Source: Thermus altitudinis (GTDB lineage Bacteria > Deinococcota > Deinococci > Deinococcales > Thermaceae). Taken from it: a stretch of 64,000 nucleotides of DNA. Of this stretch, positions 52,387 through 61,116 are shown piece after piece. The translations under genes were made by a program, and so were the position numbers. How positions within the stretch are numbered: the stretch's first letter is position 1; each line of letters starts with the position of its first letter. Below the pieces are notes generated by a model, which worked only from the letters and a program-made list of their open reading frames with translations, was not told where the DNA came from and searched no databases. The stretch spans positions 1 through 64,000 of the forward strand of contig NZ_JAKTNQ010000004.1 in assembly GCF_022760835.1 (NCBI RefSeq). Direction: 5' to 3'.

Positions 52387-52682
52387 TGAATCCCAGCCGC
52401 CTTTCCCAAAGCCTGGCCCTTCTAGGGGTAGCCGCCTATGCCTATTTCCTTTTCCTCCGCCCCCACCAGGAAGGAATGGCCTTGGCGGTGGGCCTCTTCG
52501 TGGGCACCATGGGGGTGGCCTACGGGGAAAAACCCTTCCCTGTTCCCTTCTTCCTGGGCCTATACGGGGTTCTTTTTCTCCTTCAGCTCCTCTTCGGCCA
52601 CCCCCTTCCCTTCCTCCTGGGTGGGGCGCTGGGGATGGGGCTTCCCTACCTGGCCTACCGCCTGCGGAAACCCGCCAGATAG
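52386..52682 (+). CDS. Small membrane protein
   Basis: 98 residues and three to four hydrophobic segments. ATG 52386 overlaps the upstream TGA (GTGATGA); the GTG at 52383 is the alternative. Function unknown. The last 28 bases overlap the convergent membrane gene. Confidence 0.6.
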   Translation: MNPSRLSQSLALLGVAAYAYFLFLRPHQEGMALAVGLFVGTMGVAYGEKPFPVPFFLGLYGVLFLLQLLFGHPLPFLLGGALGMGLPYLAYRLRKPAR

Positions 52683-52993
52683 AGGAGGGCCCCCAGGACC
52701 ATCCCCTCCCCCAAGGCGGGAAGGTAAAAGGTCAGCTCCCGCACGTCCAGGCGAAGGTAGAGGAGAAGGGGCCAAGGGGTGAGGGCCCAGGCCAAGCCCG
52801 GCTGCCCATAACCCGCCGCCAGAAAAACCCCTGCCCCAAGCCCTCTCAGATACGCCAGCCACCCCGAGCCCAGCTCGTTTTGGTACACAAACCAGACCAG
52901 ATTGAGCCAGATCCCCAAGGCCCAAAGGGGCAGACGACCCTGCCAGCGGAAGGCCAGAAAGAGGAGGAGCACAAACCCCAGGACCTCAAGCAC
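52655..52993 (-). CDS. Small membrane protein
   Basis: About 112 residues with four hydrophobic segments (LEVLGFVLLLFLAF, ALGIWLNLVWFVY, GLGAGVFLAAGY, GMVLGALLYLAGF). GTG 52993 has GGGAGG 6 bases upstream and overlaps the kinase stop; an in-frame ATG lies at 53014. No family recognised. It is coupled to the ATP-cone kinase. Confidence 0.6.
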   Translation of the reverse strand: MLEVLGFVLLLFLAFRWQGRLPLWALGIWLNLVWFVYQNELGSGWLAYLRGLGAGVFLAAGYGQPGLAWALTPWPLLLYLRLDVRELTFYLPALGEGMVLGALLYLAGFRRR

Positions 52994-54419
52994 GGGCCAC
53001 CTCCCGGGAACCATGGGCCTCCAGATAGGCCACCAGGACCTCTAGGGCCTTCTCCACCGCCTCGTCCAGGTCCTCGCCCGGGATCACGGGAACCCCCTCC
53101 TCCTGGGCCCAACGGAGGAGGTGATCCTGGATAAGCCGGATCTCGGGGAAATGGGTGAGGTACCTCTCCCGAGGCCGGGCGTGGGCCGTTTCCCGGTCCC
53201 TAAGGAGAAAGCGATCCTGGTGGAGCTTTTCGTCCTGAAGCACCACCAGCATGGGAACCGTGAGCACCCTGTCCCGGTAGGGATGGTCCAGGTAGCGGGG
53301 GACCACGTGCACCCCTTCCAGCACGATGGAGGTCCCCTCGAGGGCGCTCCGTTCCTGGATGGCCCTAAGGCCCACCGCCACCCGGGCCACCTGGTCCAGA
53401 AAGCCCCGCATCACCCGCTCCTCGTGGCTTTCCTCCCCGCTCAGGTCGGGCAAAAGGGCCTTCCAGGCCTCAAAGGTGGAAAGGTGCAGGGTGGGAAGGA
53501 GGTCCTGGGAAAGGGAGGCCCGAAACACCTCCCGCACGGCATCCGAGGGAACGATGTGGGTGATGCCCAGGCGGTAGGCCAAGGCCGAGGCCAAGACGCT
53601 CTTCCCCACCCCGGTGACCCCACCGATGAGGATGTGCACCGGGCGGGCGCTCCGCCTCAGGCTCCTAAGGAGCAGGTACCGCCTGGCCACCTCCTCCCCC
53701 GCCTCCTTGAGAAGGGCCTGGTACACCCTTTCCCGAAGCTCATTCCGCCGGATCACCCTGCGCCCCTCCAGGCGCAGGGCCTTTTCCATCTCCCGGGCCA
53801 GCCGGTACGCCCGTTCCGGGGAAAACCCGATGCCCATCAGGGATTGCGCCAGAATGCCCTTGGAAAAGGGCATCCGGGGCTCACCGCTTTCCTCCTCCAC
53901 GAAAAGCTCTCCGGCAAAGGCCTGGCGCTGGAGGTAGCGCCTGCGGGCCCCTTTGCCCAGGGCCCGGCCCACCACTTGGGCCACCACCTCCTCCAGGCGG
54001 CGGGCGGAGATCTGCTTGACCCCTTCCTGCCTAAGGTGCCTTTCCACCTCCTTGGCCAGCTCGTGGGCCTCCTTCAAGGAAAAGCCCGCCTCCTCGAGGC
54101 TCCTGGCCAAAAGCCCCTTGGAGAAGGGACGGCGCCTCTTCCCCTGCAGAACCAGGATTTCCTCAAAGGGAAGGGTCTGCCTGGAAAGCCTCCCCGCCAC
54201 CTCCGCCCCCAGGGCCCGGGCCACCTCCTCCAGGAAGACCTTGCGCAGGAGCCTCGGGGCCACGGCCGAATGCCCTTCCGCCTTCAAACGCTCCTCCACG
54301 GTATGGGCCACGGCCTGGGCGGCCTCCAGGGGCACCCCCATGGGCAGAAGGGCCTCCACCAAAAGGCCTTTGGAAAGGGGCCATCTTCCACGTCGCAGGC
54401 GAACAAAGACCTCAGCCAC
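52986..54419 (-). CDS. 2-phosphoglycerate kinase-like protein with three ATP-cone domains
   Basis: 477 residues. Three repeated ATP-cone modules occupy roughly 1-80, 85-165 and 170-252, each with a (R/W)PF/LSKG(L/I)L core. A P-loop kinase follows: GGVTGVGKSVLASALA at 266-281, SDAVREVFR, and EGVHVVPRYLD. The kinase part is like archaeal 2-phosphoglycerate kinase, which makes 2,3-diphosphoglycerate. The cones suggest control by ATP/dATP levels. GTG 54419 lies 8 bases after TATGAT. The product in Thermus is not known to me. Confidence 0.78.
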   Translation of the reverse strand: MAEVFVRLRRGRWPLSKGLLVEALLPMGVPLEAAQAVAHTVEERLKAEGHSAVAPRLLRKVFLEEVARALGAEVAGRLSRQTLPFEEILVLQGKRRRPFSKGLLARSLEEAGFSLKEAHELAKEVERHLRQEGVKQISARRLEEVVAQVVGRALGKGARRRYLQRQAFAGELFVEEESGEPRMPFSKGILAQSLMGIGFSPERAYRLAREMEKALRLEGRRVIRRNELRERVYQALLKEAGEEVARRYLLLRSLRRSARPVHILIGGVTGVGKSVLASALAYRLGITHIVPSDAVREVFRASLSQDLLPTLHLSTFEAWKALLPDLSGEESHEERVMRGFLDQVARVAVGLRAIQERSALEGTSIVLEGVHVVPRYLDHPYRDRVLTVPMLVVLQDEKLHQDRFLLRDRETAHARPRERYLTHFPEIRLIQDHLLRWAQEEGVPVIPGEDLDEAVEKALEVLVAYLEAHGSREVARA

Positions 54420-54460
54420 TCTCTGGCATCATAGCATTTTCCCTATGAGGACGGGCTTCC

Positions 54461-54490
54461 TTGACAGGGTTTTTCCCCGCGTGCTACCAT
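54461..54490 (+). promoter_or_regulatory. Promoter of tRNA-Cys/tRNA-Val
   Basis: Perfect TTGACA (54461-54466), 18-base spacer, TACCAT (54485-54490); the tRNA begins 12 bases later. This is one of the two best-looking sigma-A promoters in the window. Confidence 0.75.
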
Positions 54491-54502
54491 ACCTTACGGC
54501 TT

Positions 54503-54577
<75 letters not shown>

Positions 54578-54583
54578 AGGTAC

Positions 54584-54660
54584 GGGCGCGTAGCTCAGGT
54601 GGCCAGAGCACTACCTTGACACGGTAGGGGTCGGTGGTTCAAGTCCACTCGCGCCCACCA
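54584..54660 (+). tRNA. tRNA-Val (GAC)
   Basis: 77 bases with encoded CCA. Acceptor GGGCGCG pairs with CGCGCCC; the anticodon loop TTGACAC gives GAC; T-arm GGTTCAAGTCC. It is second in the tRNA pair. Confidence 0.95.
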
Positions 54661-54664
54661 AGAA

Positions 54665-54688
54665 CCCCCGGGAGTTTCCTCCCGGGGG
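54665..54688. terminator. Terminator after the tRNA pair and ttuA
   Basis: CCCCCGGGAG-TTTC-CTCCCGGGGG, a perfect 10-bp stem. ATTG follows on the plus strand and TTCTT on the minus strand, so it can serve both convergent transcripts. Confidence 0.75.
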
Positions 54689-54694
54689 ATTGCC

Positions 54695-55660
54695 TTACCC
54701 CCCGGGCACCACCGGCGCCCGGGGTGGGAACTCGGCCTCCTCGGGAAGAAGGCGCCGTTTCTTAGCCCGGCGGTACACCGCATCCCACATGCGGCAGAAG
54801 GAGCACACCGCCCCCGTGGTAGGATAGCCGCAGCGCTCGCAGGCACTTAGGGCTACTTCTTCGCCAGCCTGGAGTCTGGGCTGGATCCTATCCAGAAAGC
54901 CCTCGAGGAACCGCAGCTTGGCCCCGGGCATCTCCCGCTCTACCAGGTTCAAGGCCTCCTTGTAAAGGAGGCTCTTGGCCCCCTGGGCGTTGGGGCACTC
55001 CTCGTGCAGGTAAGGGATCCCCCTCAGAAGGGTGTAGGAGAGCACCTCCCGCTCGCTAAAGCGGTAAAAGGGCTTGACCCGGGCCGCCAGGCCCGGCTTC
55101 TCGGGCAGCACCGGCCCCTGGCGGACCAGGGCGTCCTCCTGGGGGTTCAGGAGGTTGCCGAAGAGGACCGCCGCCTCGTCGTCCAGGTTATGGCCGGTGG
55201 CCACCACCCTGAAGCCCCCCTCCACCGCCACCTGGTTGATGATGTAGCGCTTGGAAAGCCCACAGGCGGAACAGGCCACCCGCCCCGAAAGCTGGGCCAG
55301 CTCCGGAACCCCAAAGCCATAGGCCTGGCGCAGGTCCACCACCCAAAGCTCCAGGCCCCGGTCCTGGGCAAAGCGTTGCGTGACCTGAAGGCTCCTCTCC
55401 GAGTAGCCCCCAATCCCCAGCTGCAGATGAAGCCCCACCGCCTGGTAACCCAGCCGCCAAAGCACATCCCAAAGGGCCAGGGAATCCTTGCCCCCGGAAA
55501 CCGCCACCAAAACCCGCTCGCCCGGCCGGAGCATCCGGTGGCGGCGGATGGCCCGCTCGGTTTCCTTGACGAACCACTCCAGGTAGTGCTCCTTGCACAA
55601 GGCAAAGCCCCGGTTCCTCAGCTCCACCTGAGCTTTTTGGCCGCAGATCTTACACACCAT
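54695..55660 (-). CDS. ttuA: tRNA 5-methyluridine-54 2-sulfurtransferase TtuA
   Basis: Thiolates U54 of tRNA for heat stability in Thermus. 321 residues, the length of the Thermus thermophilus protein. N-terminal CKICG with CKEH zinc site, P-loop VAVSGGKDSLALW, CSACG and EECPNAQG cysteines that hold the [4Fe-4S] cluster, and C-terminal CERCG plus CSFC zinc site. It starts inside the end of ttuB. The same sulfur chain needs IscS, encoded at the other end of the window. Confidence 0.94.
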   Translation of the reverse strand: MVCKICGQKAQVELRNRGFALCKEHYLEWFVKETERAIRRHRMLRPGERVLVAVSGGKDSLALWDVLWRLGYQAVGLHLQLGIGGYSERSLQVTQRFAQDRGLELWVVDLRQAYGFGVPELAQLSGRVACSACGLSKRYIINQVAVEGGFRVVATGHNLDDEAAVLFGNLLNPQEDALVRQGPVLPEKPGLAARVKPFYRFSEREVLSYTLLRGIPYLHEECPNAQGAKSLLYKEALNLVEREMPGAKLRFLEGFLDRIQPRLQAGEEVALSACERCGYPTTGAVCSFCRMWDAVYRRAKKRRLLPEEAEFPPRAPVVPGG

Positions 55661-55871
55661 GGCCGCCCCACCCCTGGCCCCCGGAGATGGCGGAGAGGAC
55701 CTCGAGGGTCTCCCCTTCCCCCACCCTCTCGTCCAGGGTGAGGAGCTCCTCCCCCCGGATCACCACCACCGTTTCCGGATTCAAGCCCAGCTCCAGGAGG
55801 ACCTCCTTCAGGGGCCTATCCCCCTTCACCTCCACCTCCTTTCGCTCGGGCAGGCGCAACACCACCTTCAT
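55650..55871 (-). CDS. ttuB: Sulfur-carrier protein TtuB with C-terminal extension
   Basis: Ubiquitin-like protein that carries thiocarboxylate sulfur to TtuA. MKVVLRLPERKEVEVKGDR, LELGLNPETVVVIRGEELLT and EVLSAISGG are as in Thermus thermophilus TtuB, which as I recall ends at GG (residue 65). Here the frame runs 8 residues further (QGWGGHGV) before TAA, reaching into ttuA. The di-glycine must be C-terminal to be thiocarboxylated, so trimming is implied, or a base error. ATG 55871 lies 6 bases after TACACT. Confidence 0.88.
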   Translation of the reverse strand: MKVVLRLPERKEVEVKGDRPLKEVLLELGLNPETVVVIRGEELLTLDERVGEGETLEVLSAISGGQGWGGHGV

Positions 55872-55875
55872 CCCG

Positions 55876-57012
55876 CTAGTGTACCAGGTGGGGACGCACA
55901 AGCTCCATGAGCCTCTCCAGGGTGAGGCGGTTTCGGCGGGCGATCTCCTCCTTGCGGGGGATTTCCGGGTATGGGGCGCGGGGGGCCTGGGGGTCGTGAA
56001 GGGTAGGGGTCAAGGGCTTCTCCAGCCGGGCTTGCCACTCCTTAAGCCACCCCTCAGGCAGGCGTTCAGGGAGGGGTAAACCGTGGAAGACCAAGTATAG
56101 GAGAGCCCAGACCCTAACCGTGGCATCCAGGCTGTACCCACCCCCCAAGGTGAAAAGCACCCTTCCCCCCGTGTAGGCCTGGGCGTACTCCAGGATTAGG
56201 CGAAGGATTGCCTCGTAGGCCCGGGTGGTGAGGAGGAGGTCCGCCAAAGGGTCCTGGTAGTGGGCGTCCGCCCCCGACTGCACCAGCAACACATCGGGGC
56301 GGAAAGCCTCTAGGGCCCAGGGCACCAGGGCCTCAAAAACCTCCAGGTAGCTTTCGTCCTCGGTGAAGGGCTCCAGGGGAAGGTTCAGCTTCCTCCCTAC
56401 CCCCTCCCCCCGGCCGATCTCGTGCACGTGCCCGGTCCCGGGGAAGAGGTAGCGGCCGGTTTCGTGGAGGCTTAGGGTTAGAACCCCCTTTTCCTCGTAG
56501 TGGATCCACTGCACCCCATCCCCGTGGTGCACATCTATGTCCAGATAGGCCACCCGCAAGCCCGCTTGGGTCAGGTAGCGGATGGCCACGGAGAGATCGT
56601 TATACACGCAAAACCCACTGGCGCGGTCGTACTGGGCGTGGTGGAGGCCTCCGCCCAGTTGCAGGACCCGCTTCTCCCCGGCCAAGATGCGCCGGGCCCC
56701 CTCCAAGGTGCCCCCCACCAGGATCCTGGCCGCCCGGTCCATGCCGGGAAAGACCGGGGTATCCCCGGTGCCCAGGCCGTAGTACTCCAAATCCGGCACC
56801 CTCTCCCCCCGGCTTGCCGCCTCCACCCGTTTCACCAGGCGCTGGGAGTGCACGGTAAGCACCTCCTCCCGGGTAGCCTCGGGAGGTTCCAAGGGTTGCC
56901 GCCACACCCCCAAGGCCTGCAGAAGGGAGGTGAGCATCTCCAGACGCACCGGGCTAAAGGGGTGGCCCGGGCCGAAGTCGTAGAGGCGGTACTCGTCCCG
57001 GTAGATCACCAT
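55876..57012 (-). CDS. acuC: AcuC-type histone-deacetylase-family protein
   Basis: Zinc-dependent lysine deacetylase of 378 residues. LQLGGGLHHA, the zinc ligands in YLDIDVHHGDGVQ, VQSGADAHYQDPL, and FTLGGGYSLDATVRVW are intact; the tyrosine that stabilises the transition state is plausibly the GGGY. In Bacillus AcuC removes acetyl from acetyl-CoA synthetase; the same role is inferred here from the acuB-acuC pairing. ATG 57012 overlaps the acuB stop by 7 bases. Confidence 0.9.
   Translation of the reverse strand: MVIYRDEYRLYDFGPGHPFSPVRLEMLTSLLQALGVWRQPLEPPEATREEVLTVHSQRLVKRVEAASRGERVPDLEYYGLGTGDTPVFPGMDRAARILVGGTLEGARRILAGEKRVLQLGGGLHHAQYDRASGFCVYNDLSVAIRYLTQAGLRVAYLDIDVHHGDGVQWIHYEEKGVLTLSLHETGRYLFPGTGHVHEIGRGEGVGRKLNLPLEPFTEDESYLEVFEALVPWALEAFRPDVLLVQSGADAHYQDPLADLLLTTRAYEAILRLILEYAQAYTGGRVLFTLGGGYSLDATVRVWALLYLVFHGLPLPERLPEGWLKEWQARLEKPLTPTLHDPQAPRAPYPEIPRKEEIARRNRLTLERLMELVRPHLVH
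55878..55883 (-). promoter_or_regulatory. -10 box of ttuB-ttuA
   Basis: TACACT, then AGCGGG, then ATG 55871. It overlaps the last codons of acuC. Confidence 0.45.
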
Positions 57013-57632
57013 GGCTTCCTGGGGGGCCAGATCACCTCAAAACCCTCCTGGCGCAGGCCTTCCGCCAGGAGATGGGTCTCCAGGGTATTCACCCGCACCA
57101 CCGCCCGCACGAACCCCCCATCCTCGGGGTAGGAAAGCAGGGAATGGATATTGACCCCCCGGCCCGCCAGAAACCCCGTGAGCCGGGCCAGCTCCCCCAC
57201 CCGGTCGGGGAGGCGGACCTCGAGGCGGCCTGAGGGCTCCGTGACCCCGGTGAGCCTGAGGAGGGCATCCAAAAGGTCAATGCCCGTGACCATGCCCACC
57301 AACCGGCCATCCTCCAGCACCGGAAGGCAGCCGATCTTCCCCTCCCGCATCACCCGGGCCGCCTCCTCCACGGGATCCAGAGGGTGGGCGGTAACCACCT
57401 TCCGGGTCATGGCCGCCGCCACCGGGGTGGAGCCGGGAAGGGGGCCGCCGGGGTTCAGGTGGCTCATGGCCAGCCGTAGGTCGCGGTCGGTGAGGATGCC
57501 CACCAGTTTTCCCTCGGCCACCACCGGAAGGTGGCGGATACCCTTTTCCAAGAGAAAGCGGTAGGCCTCCTCCAGGGTCATCCCCGGCTCCACCGTGAGC
57601 ACGGGCGAGCGCATCACGTCCTTGACCAGCAT
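57006..57632 (-). CDS. acuB: CBS-CBS-ACT protein (AcuB-like)
   Basis: 208 residues: two CBS modules (MLVKDVMRSPVLTVEPGMTLEEAYRFL, and VAAAMTRKVVTAHPLDPVEEAARVM) that should bind an adenine nucleotide, then an ACT domain from about residue 137 (RLEVRLPDRVGELARLTGFLAGRGVNIHSLL). Probably a nucleotide-sensing partner of AcuC. ATG 57632 lies 6 bases after TATACT. Confidence 0.87.
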   Translation of the reverse strand: MLVKDVMRSPVLTVEPGMTLEEAYRFLLEKGIRHLPVVAEGKLVGILTDRDLRLAMSHLNPGGPLPGSTPVAAAMTRKVVTAHPLDPVEEAARVMREGKIGCLPVLEDGRLVGMVTGIDLLDALLRLTGVTEPSGRLEVRLPDRVGELARLTGFLAGRGVNIHSLLSYPEDGGFVRAVVRVNTLETHLLAEGLRQEGFEVIWPPRKPW

Positions 57633-57638
57633 GGGAAG

Positions 57639-57644
57639 AGTATA
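57639..57644 (-). promoter_or_regulatory. -10 box of acuB-acuC
   Basis: TATACT, then CTTCCC, then ATG 57632. It abuts the hairpin that ends the opp transcript. Confidence 0.5.
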
Positions 57645-57675
57645 CCCCGGCGGGATCCGCCGGGGCCTTGGCCCC
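57645..57675 (-). terminator. Terminator of the opp genes (two overlapping hairpins)
   Basis: CCCCGGCGG-GAT-CCGCCGGGG (57645-57665) and GGGGCC-TT-GGCCCC (57662-57675) share four bases, so only one can form fully at a time. No T-run except the adjacent TATACT. Confidence 0.5.
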
Positions 57676-57680
57676 AAAAC

Positions 57681-58664
57681 CTACAGGATATCGTCCCGGA
57701 TGCAGGCCTTGTAGTGGCCCGGACTCACCTCTTTGAGCTCGGGCACCACCTGGGCGCACTCGGGAAGGGCGTAGCGGCACCGGGTGCGGAAGACACAGCC
57801 CGAGGGCGGGTTGATGGGCGAGGGAATATCGCCTTGCAAAACGATTCTTTCCCGCTTCACCGTGGGGTCGGGGATGGGCACCGCCGAGAGCAAGGCCTCG
57901 GTGTAGGGGTGCTTGGGGTTCCGGTAAAGTTCCCGGGAGGAGGCGATCTCCATCACCTTACCCAGGTACATCACCGCCACCCGGTCGGAGATGTACTCCA
58001 CCACCGCCAGGTCGTGGGCGATGAAAAGCAGGGTGAGGCCCAGCTCCTCCTTGAGGTCCTGGAGGAGGTTCACCACCTGGGCCTGGATGGACACGTCCAG
58101 GGCGGAAACCGGCTCATCGGCCACGATGAACTCCGGGGCCACCGCCAGGGCCCGGGCGATGCCGATCCTTTGCCGTTGCCCACCGGAAAACTCATGGGGG
58201 TAGCGGCGCATGTGGTCCGGGGAAAGCCCCACCAGCTTTAAGAGCTCCGCCACCCTCTCCGTGCGCTCCTGGGGCGTCTTGCCCAGGCCGTGGATGATGA
58301 GGGGCTCGGCGATGATATCCCCCACGGTCATGCGGGGGTTTAGGGAGCTAAAGGGGTCCTGGAAGATGATCTGCATCCGCCGGCGGTAGGGGCGGAGCTT
58401 GTCCTTGGGCAGGTCGGTGATGTCCCGTCCCTCAAAGAGGATCCGCCCCCCCGTGGGCTCAATGAGGCGGAGCAGGGTGCGGCCCACCGTGGTCTTGCCG
58501 CTACCCGACTCCCCCACCAGGCCCAGGACCTCTCCCTTCTTGATGGCGAAGGAAACCCCGTCCACCGCCTTCACGCTTCCCACCACCCGGGAGAGGATCC
58601 CACCGCGGATGGGGAAGTGCTTCTTGAGGTCCTGGATCTCCAGGAGGACATGGTTCTCCCTCAT
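57681..58664 (-). CDS. oppF: Oligopeptide-type ABC transporter ATP-binding protein (OppF)
   Basis: Second ATPase of the importer, 327 residues. Walker [10 protein letters not shown], signature [15 protein letters not shown], Walker B FIVADEP, and the OppF-type C terminus with [16 protein letters not shown] (cluster-like cysteines). ATG 58664 overlaps the oppD stop as ATGA; the in-frame ATG at 58700 lies inside oppD. Confidence 0.92.
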   Translation of the reverse strand: MRENHVLLEIQDLKKHFPIRGGILSRVVGSVKAVDGVSFAIKKGEVLGLVGESGSGKTTVGRTLLRLIEPTGGRILFEGRDITDLPKDKLRPYRRRMQIIFQDPFSSLNPRMTVGDIIAEPLIIHGLGKTPQERTERVAELLKLVGLSPDHMRRYPHEFSGGQRQRIGIARALAVAPEFIVADEPVSALDVSIQAQVVNLLQDLKEELGLTLLFIAHDLAVVEYISDRVAVMYLGKVMEIASSRELYRNPKHPYTEALLSAVPIPDPTVKRERIVLQGDIPSPINPPSGCVFRTRCRYALPECAQVVPELKEVSPGHYKACIRDDIL

Positions 58665-59680
58665 GCCCGCACCTCCCGGATCTCCCGCCAGCGCACGCAC
58701 CGCACCTGGCGGCCGTCACCCGTGCCCTCCAAGGGAGGAACCTCCCGGTCGCAAAGGCCCTCCACGTAGTGCTTGCACCGGGGGTGGAAGGCGCATCCCG
58801 AGGGGAGGTACAAGGGGTTGGGTACGTTGCCGGGGATGGCCTCGAGGCGCTCCTTATGCTCCGCCGCCAGGTCCAAGCGGGGCACGGAGTGCAAAAGCCC
58901 CCGGGTGTAGGGGTGCAAGGGGTCTTTGAAAAGGGGCACCACATCCGCCTCCTCCACCGCCCGCCCTGCGTACATCACCACCACCCGGTCCGCCATCTCC
59001 GCCACCACTCCCAGGTTGTGGGTGATGAAGAGGATGCTCATCCCGATCTCCTCCTGGAGCTTTTTCATCAGCTCGAGGATCTGGGCCTGGATGGTCACGT
59101 CCAAAGCAGTGGTGGGCTCATCCGCAATGAGAAGGGAGGGATTACAGGAAAGGGCCATGGCGATCATCACCCGCTGCCGCATCCCGCCCGACATCTGGTG
59201 GGGGTAGTTGGCAAGGCGCTTCTTGGGCTCAGGAATCCCCACCAGGTCCAGCATGTGGGCGGCAAGCTCCATGGCCTCCTTGCGGCTTTTCCCCTGGTGG
59301 AGCATGATGGCCTCGGCAATCTGGTCCCCCACCGTGTACACGGGGTTTAAGGAGGTCATGGGCTCCTGGAAGATCATGGCGATGTCGTTGCCCCTAATCC
59401 TGCGCATCTCCGCCTCAGAAAGCCTGGCCAGGTCCCGCACCTCCCCGTCCTTGCCGCGGAAGAGGATCTCCCCACCCACGATCCTTCCCGGGGGCGTGGG
59501 GATGAGCCGCATAATGGAAAGAGCGGTCACGCTCTTCCCCGAACCCGATTCCCCCACCACCGCCAGGGTTTCCCCTTTGTCCACATGGAAGGAAACCCCG
59601 TCCACCGCCTTCACCACCCCATCATCGGTGAAGAAGTGGACTTTAAGGTCTCTCACCTCCAGTAGCCGTTTTTCGTCCAT
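58661..59680 (-). CDS. oppD: Oligopeptide-type ABC transporter ATP-binding protein (OppD)
   Basis: First ATPase, 339 residues: [43 protein letters not shown], and [20 protein letters not shown] at the end. ATG 59680 has GAAGGAG 6 bases upstream. A 72-base gap separates it from oppC and contains TATAAC (about 59722), so the DF pair may have its own promoter. Confidence 0.92.
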   Translation of the reverse strand: MDEKRLLEVRDLKVHFFTDDGVVKAVDGVSFHVDKGETLAVVGESGSGKSVTALSIMRLIPTPPGRIVGGEILFRGKDGEVRDLARLSEAEMRRIRGNDIAMIFQEPMTSLNPVYTVGDQIAEAIMLHQGKSRKEAMELAAHMLDLVGIPEPKKRLANYPHQMSGGMRQRVMIAMALSCNPSLLIADEPTTALDVTIQAQILELMKKLQEEIGMSILFITHNLGVVAEMADRVVVMYAGRAVEEADVVPLFKDPLHPYTRGLLHSVPRLDLAAEHKERLEAIPGNVPNPLYLPSGCAFHPRCKHYVEGLCDREVPPLEGTGDGRQVRCVRWREIREVRA

Positions 59681-59752
59681 GCGCACTCCTTCGGGCACCG
59701 CCCTCAAGACACCTCACCCGTTATACGCCATACCCGGTTAAAAGAGAAGGGG

Positions 59753-61108
59753 CTACCGCCTCCGCCTAGGGTCAAAGGCATCCCGCAAACCATCCCCCAC
59801 GAAGTTCCAGGCCATGATGGAAACAAAGATGAAAAACCCCGGCCAAAGCACCCAGGGGCGGTCCACAAAACTGGCAAAACCCCCCTGTTGGGCCGCTTGC
59901 AGAAGAAGCCCCCAGCTGGTGTAGGGCTCCGTGACCCCTAGCCCCAAGAAGGAAAGCCCGCTTTCCCCCAGGATAAAACCCGGGATGGTCAAGGAGAGGC
60001 TCACGATGATGTAACTGGCGGTGGCCGGCAATACGTGGCGGGCAATGATCCGAGCATCGGAAGCCCCCAAGGCCCTTGCCGCCTGCACGTAGTCCATCTC
60101 CCGCACCGAAAGCACAATCCCCCGCACCACCCGGGCCAGCCCGCCCCAGCCGATGAACCCCAGTAGGCCCACCACCAGGTAGAAGGTGAAAAGCGGGTCA
60201 ATGTTGGTGGGGAAAACCGCCCGCAAGGAGATGAGAAGGAAAAGGGTGGGAATAGCGGCGATGATCTCCACCAGGCGCATGATCAGGTTATCCGGGTCCA
60301 AGAGGAGAGGCCGGAAGGGCAACGTCTTGAGGAGAAAAAAGGCGAACCACAAAGCCACCCCGGCCGCCAGCAACTGAAGCACTCCCAGGCCGGTGAGGGA
60401 GTAGTAGGTCCAAGCCAGGTACAAGGCTCCAAGGGCCAACCCACCCCAGATGGCCCAAGAGAGAGGCCCAAGAAGCCAACCACGTCCCCGCCACGCCCGA
60501 AGAGGCAGGGAAAGGGCGAAGGGGCGACCGGAAAAATACCCGGCAATCCCTCCCAGCACCAGGCCCAAAACGAAGGAGACCAGGGCGGAAAGGATGCCAA
60601 TGGTAAGGGAAACCTGCCCCCCATAGACCAGGCGGCTATAGAGGTCACGGCCAAAGTTATCCGTGCCCATCAAGAAGATGCGGCCTGGGGGATCCACCCC
60701 GAAAAGGCGCAAATCGGAACGAAACACCCTGAGGATGGTGTAGGGTTGGTCGGGGGTGCGCACGAAAAACCGCAGGTAGAACTTGCCCTGGGAAGGATCC
60801 TCCTCGTAGCGCGGCTGCAAGGAAACGGGGTCAATGCTCCGCTTCGTAGCGTAAACAAAGGGCCGGCTTAGCTTTCCCGTCTCTGGATCCACAAAATGGA
60901 TGCGGGTGGGCGGGTGGTGCCCCTTAGGGGGGTAAAGCTCGTAATAGTTGGGATCGTAAGGGGTAAAGAAGCCGGCAAAAAGGGCAAAGGTGTAGAGCAC
61001 CAGAAGGATCCTGAGACCCCACACCGCCAGCGGGTGCTTGCGGAACTGGCGCAAGGCCACCTGGGTGAGGCTTTGCGATTGGGGGGTTTTGGCAGCAGAT
61101 GCCCGCAT
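59753..61108 (-). CDS. oppC: Oligopeptide-type ABC transporter permease (OppC), enlarged
   Basis: 451 residues against about 300 for typical OppC/DppC. The permease core is clear: MGTDNFGRDLYSRLVYG, the EAA loop AARALGASDARIIARHVLPATASY, and FILGESGLSFLGLGV. Extra material is a long extracytoplasmic segment near residues 50-150 and about 70 residues with two more hydrophobic helices (near 205-275) placed before the LVEIIAAIPTLFLLI helix. It starts 8 bases after oppB. Confidence 0.88.
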   Translation of the reverse strand: MRASAAKTPQSQSLTQVALRQFRKHPLAVWGLRILLVLYTFALFAGFFTPYDPNYYELYPPKGHHPPTRIHFVDPETGKLSRPFVYATKRSIDPVSLQPRYEEDPSQGKFYLRFFVRTPDQPYTILRVFRSDLRLFGVDPPGRIFLMGTDNFGRDLYSRLVYGGQVSLTIGILSALVSFVLGLVLGGIAGYFSGRPFALSLPLRAWRGRGWLLGPLSWAIWGGLALGALYLAWTYYSLTGLGVLQLLAAGVALWFAFFLLKTLPFRPLLLDPDNLIMRLVEIIAAIPTLFLLISLRAVFPTNIDPLFTFYLVVGLLGFIGWGGLARVVRGIVLSVREMDYVQAARALGASDARIIARHVLPATASYIIVSLSLTIPGFILGESGLSFLGLGVTEPYTSWGLLLQAAQQGGFASFVDRPWVLWPGFFIFVSIMAWNFVGDGLRDAFDPRRRR

Positions 61109-61116
61109 AGAGCCCT

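Noticed and set aside
53121-54434. 437-codon open frame on the plus strand opposite the ATP-cone kinase
   Set aside because: His/Pro/Gly-rich low-complexity translation typical of an antisense shadow; the minus frame has clear P-loop and repeat motifs.
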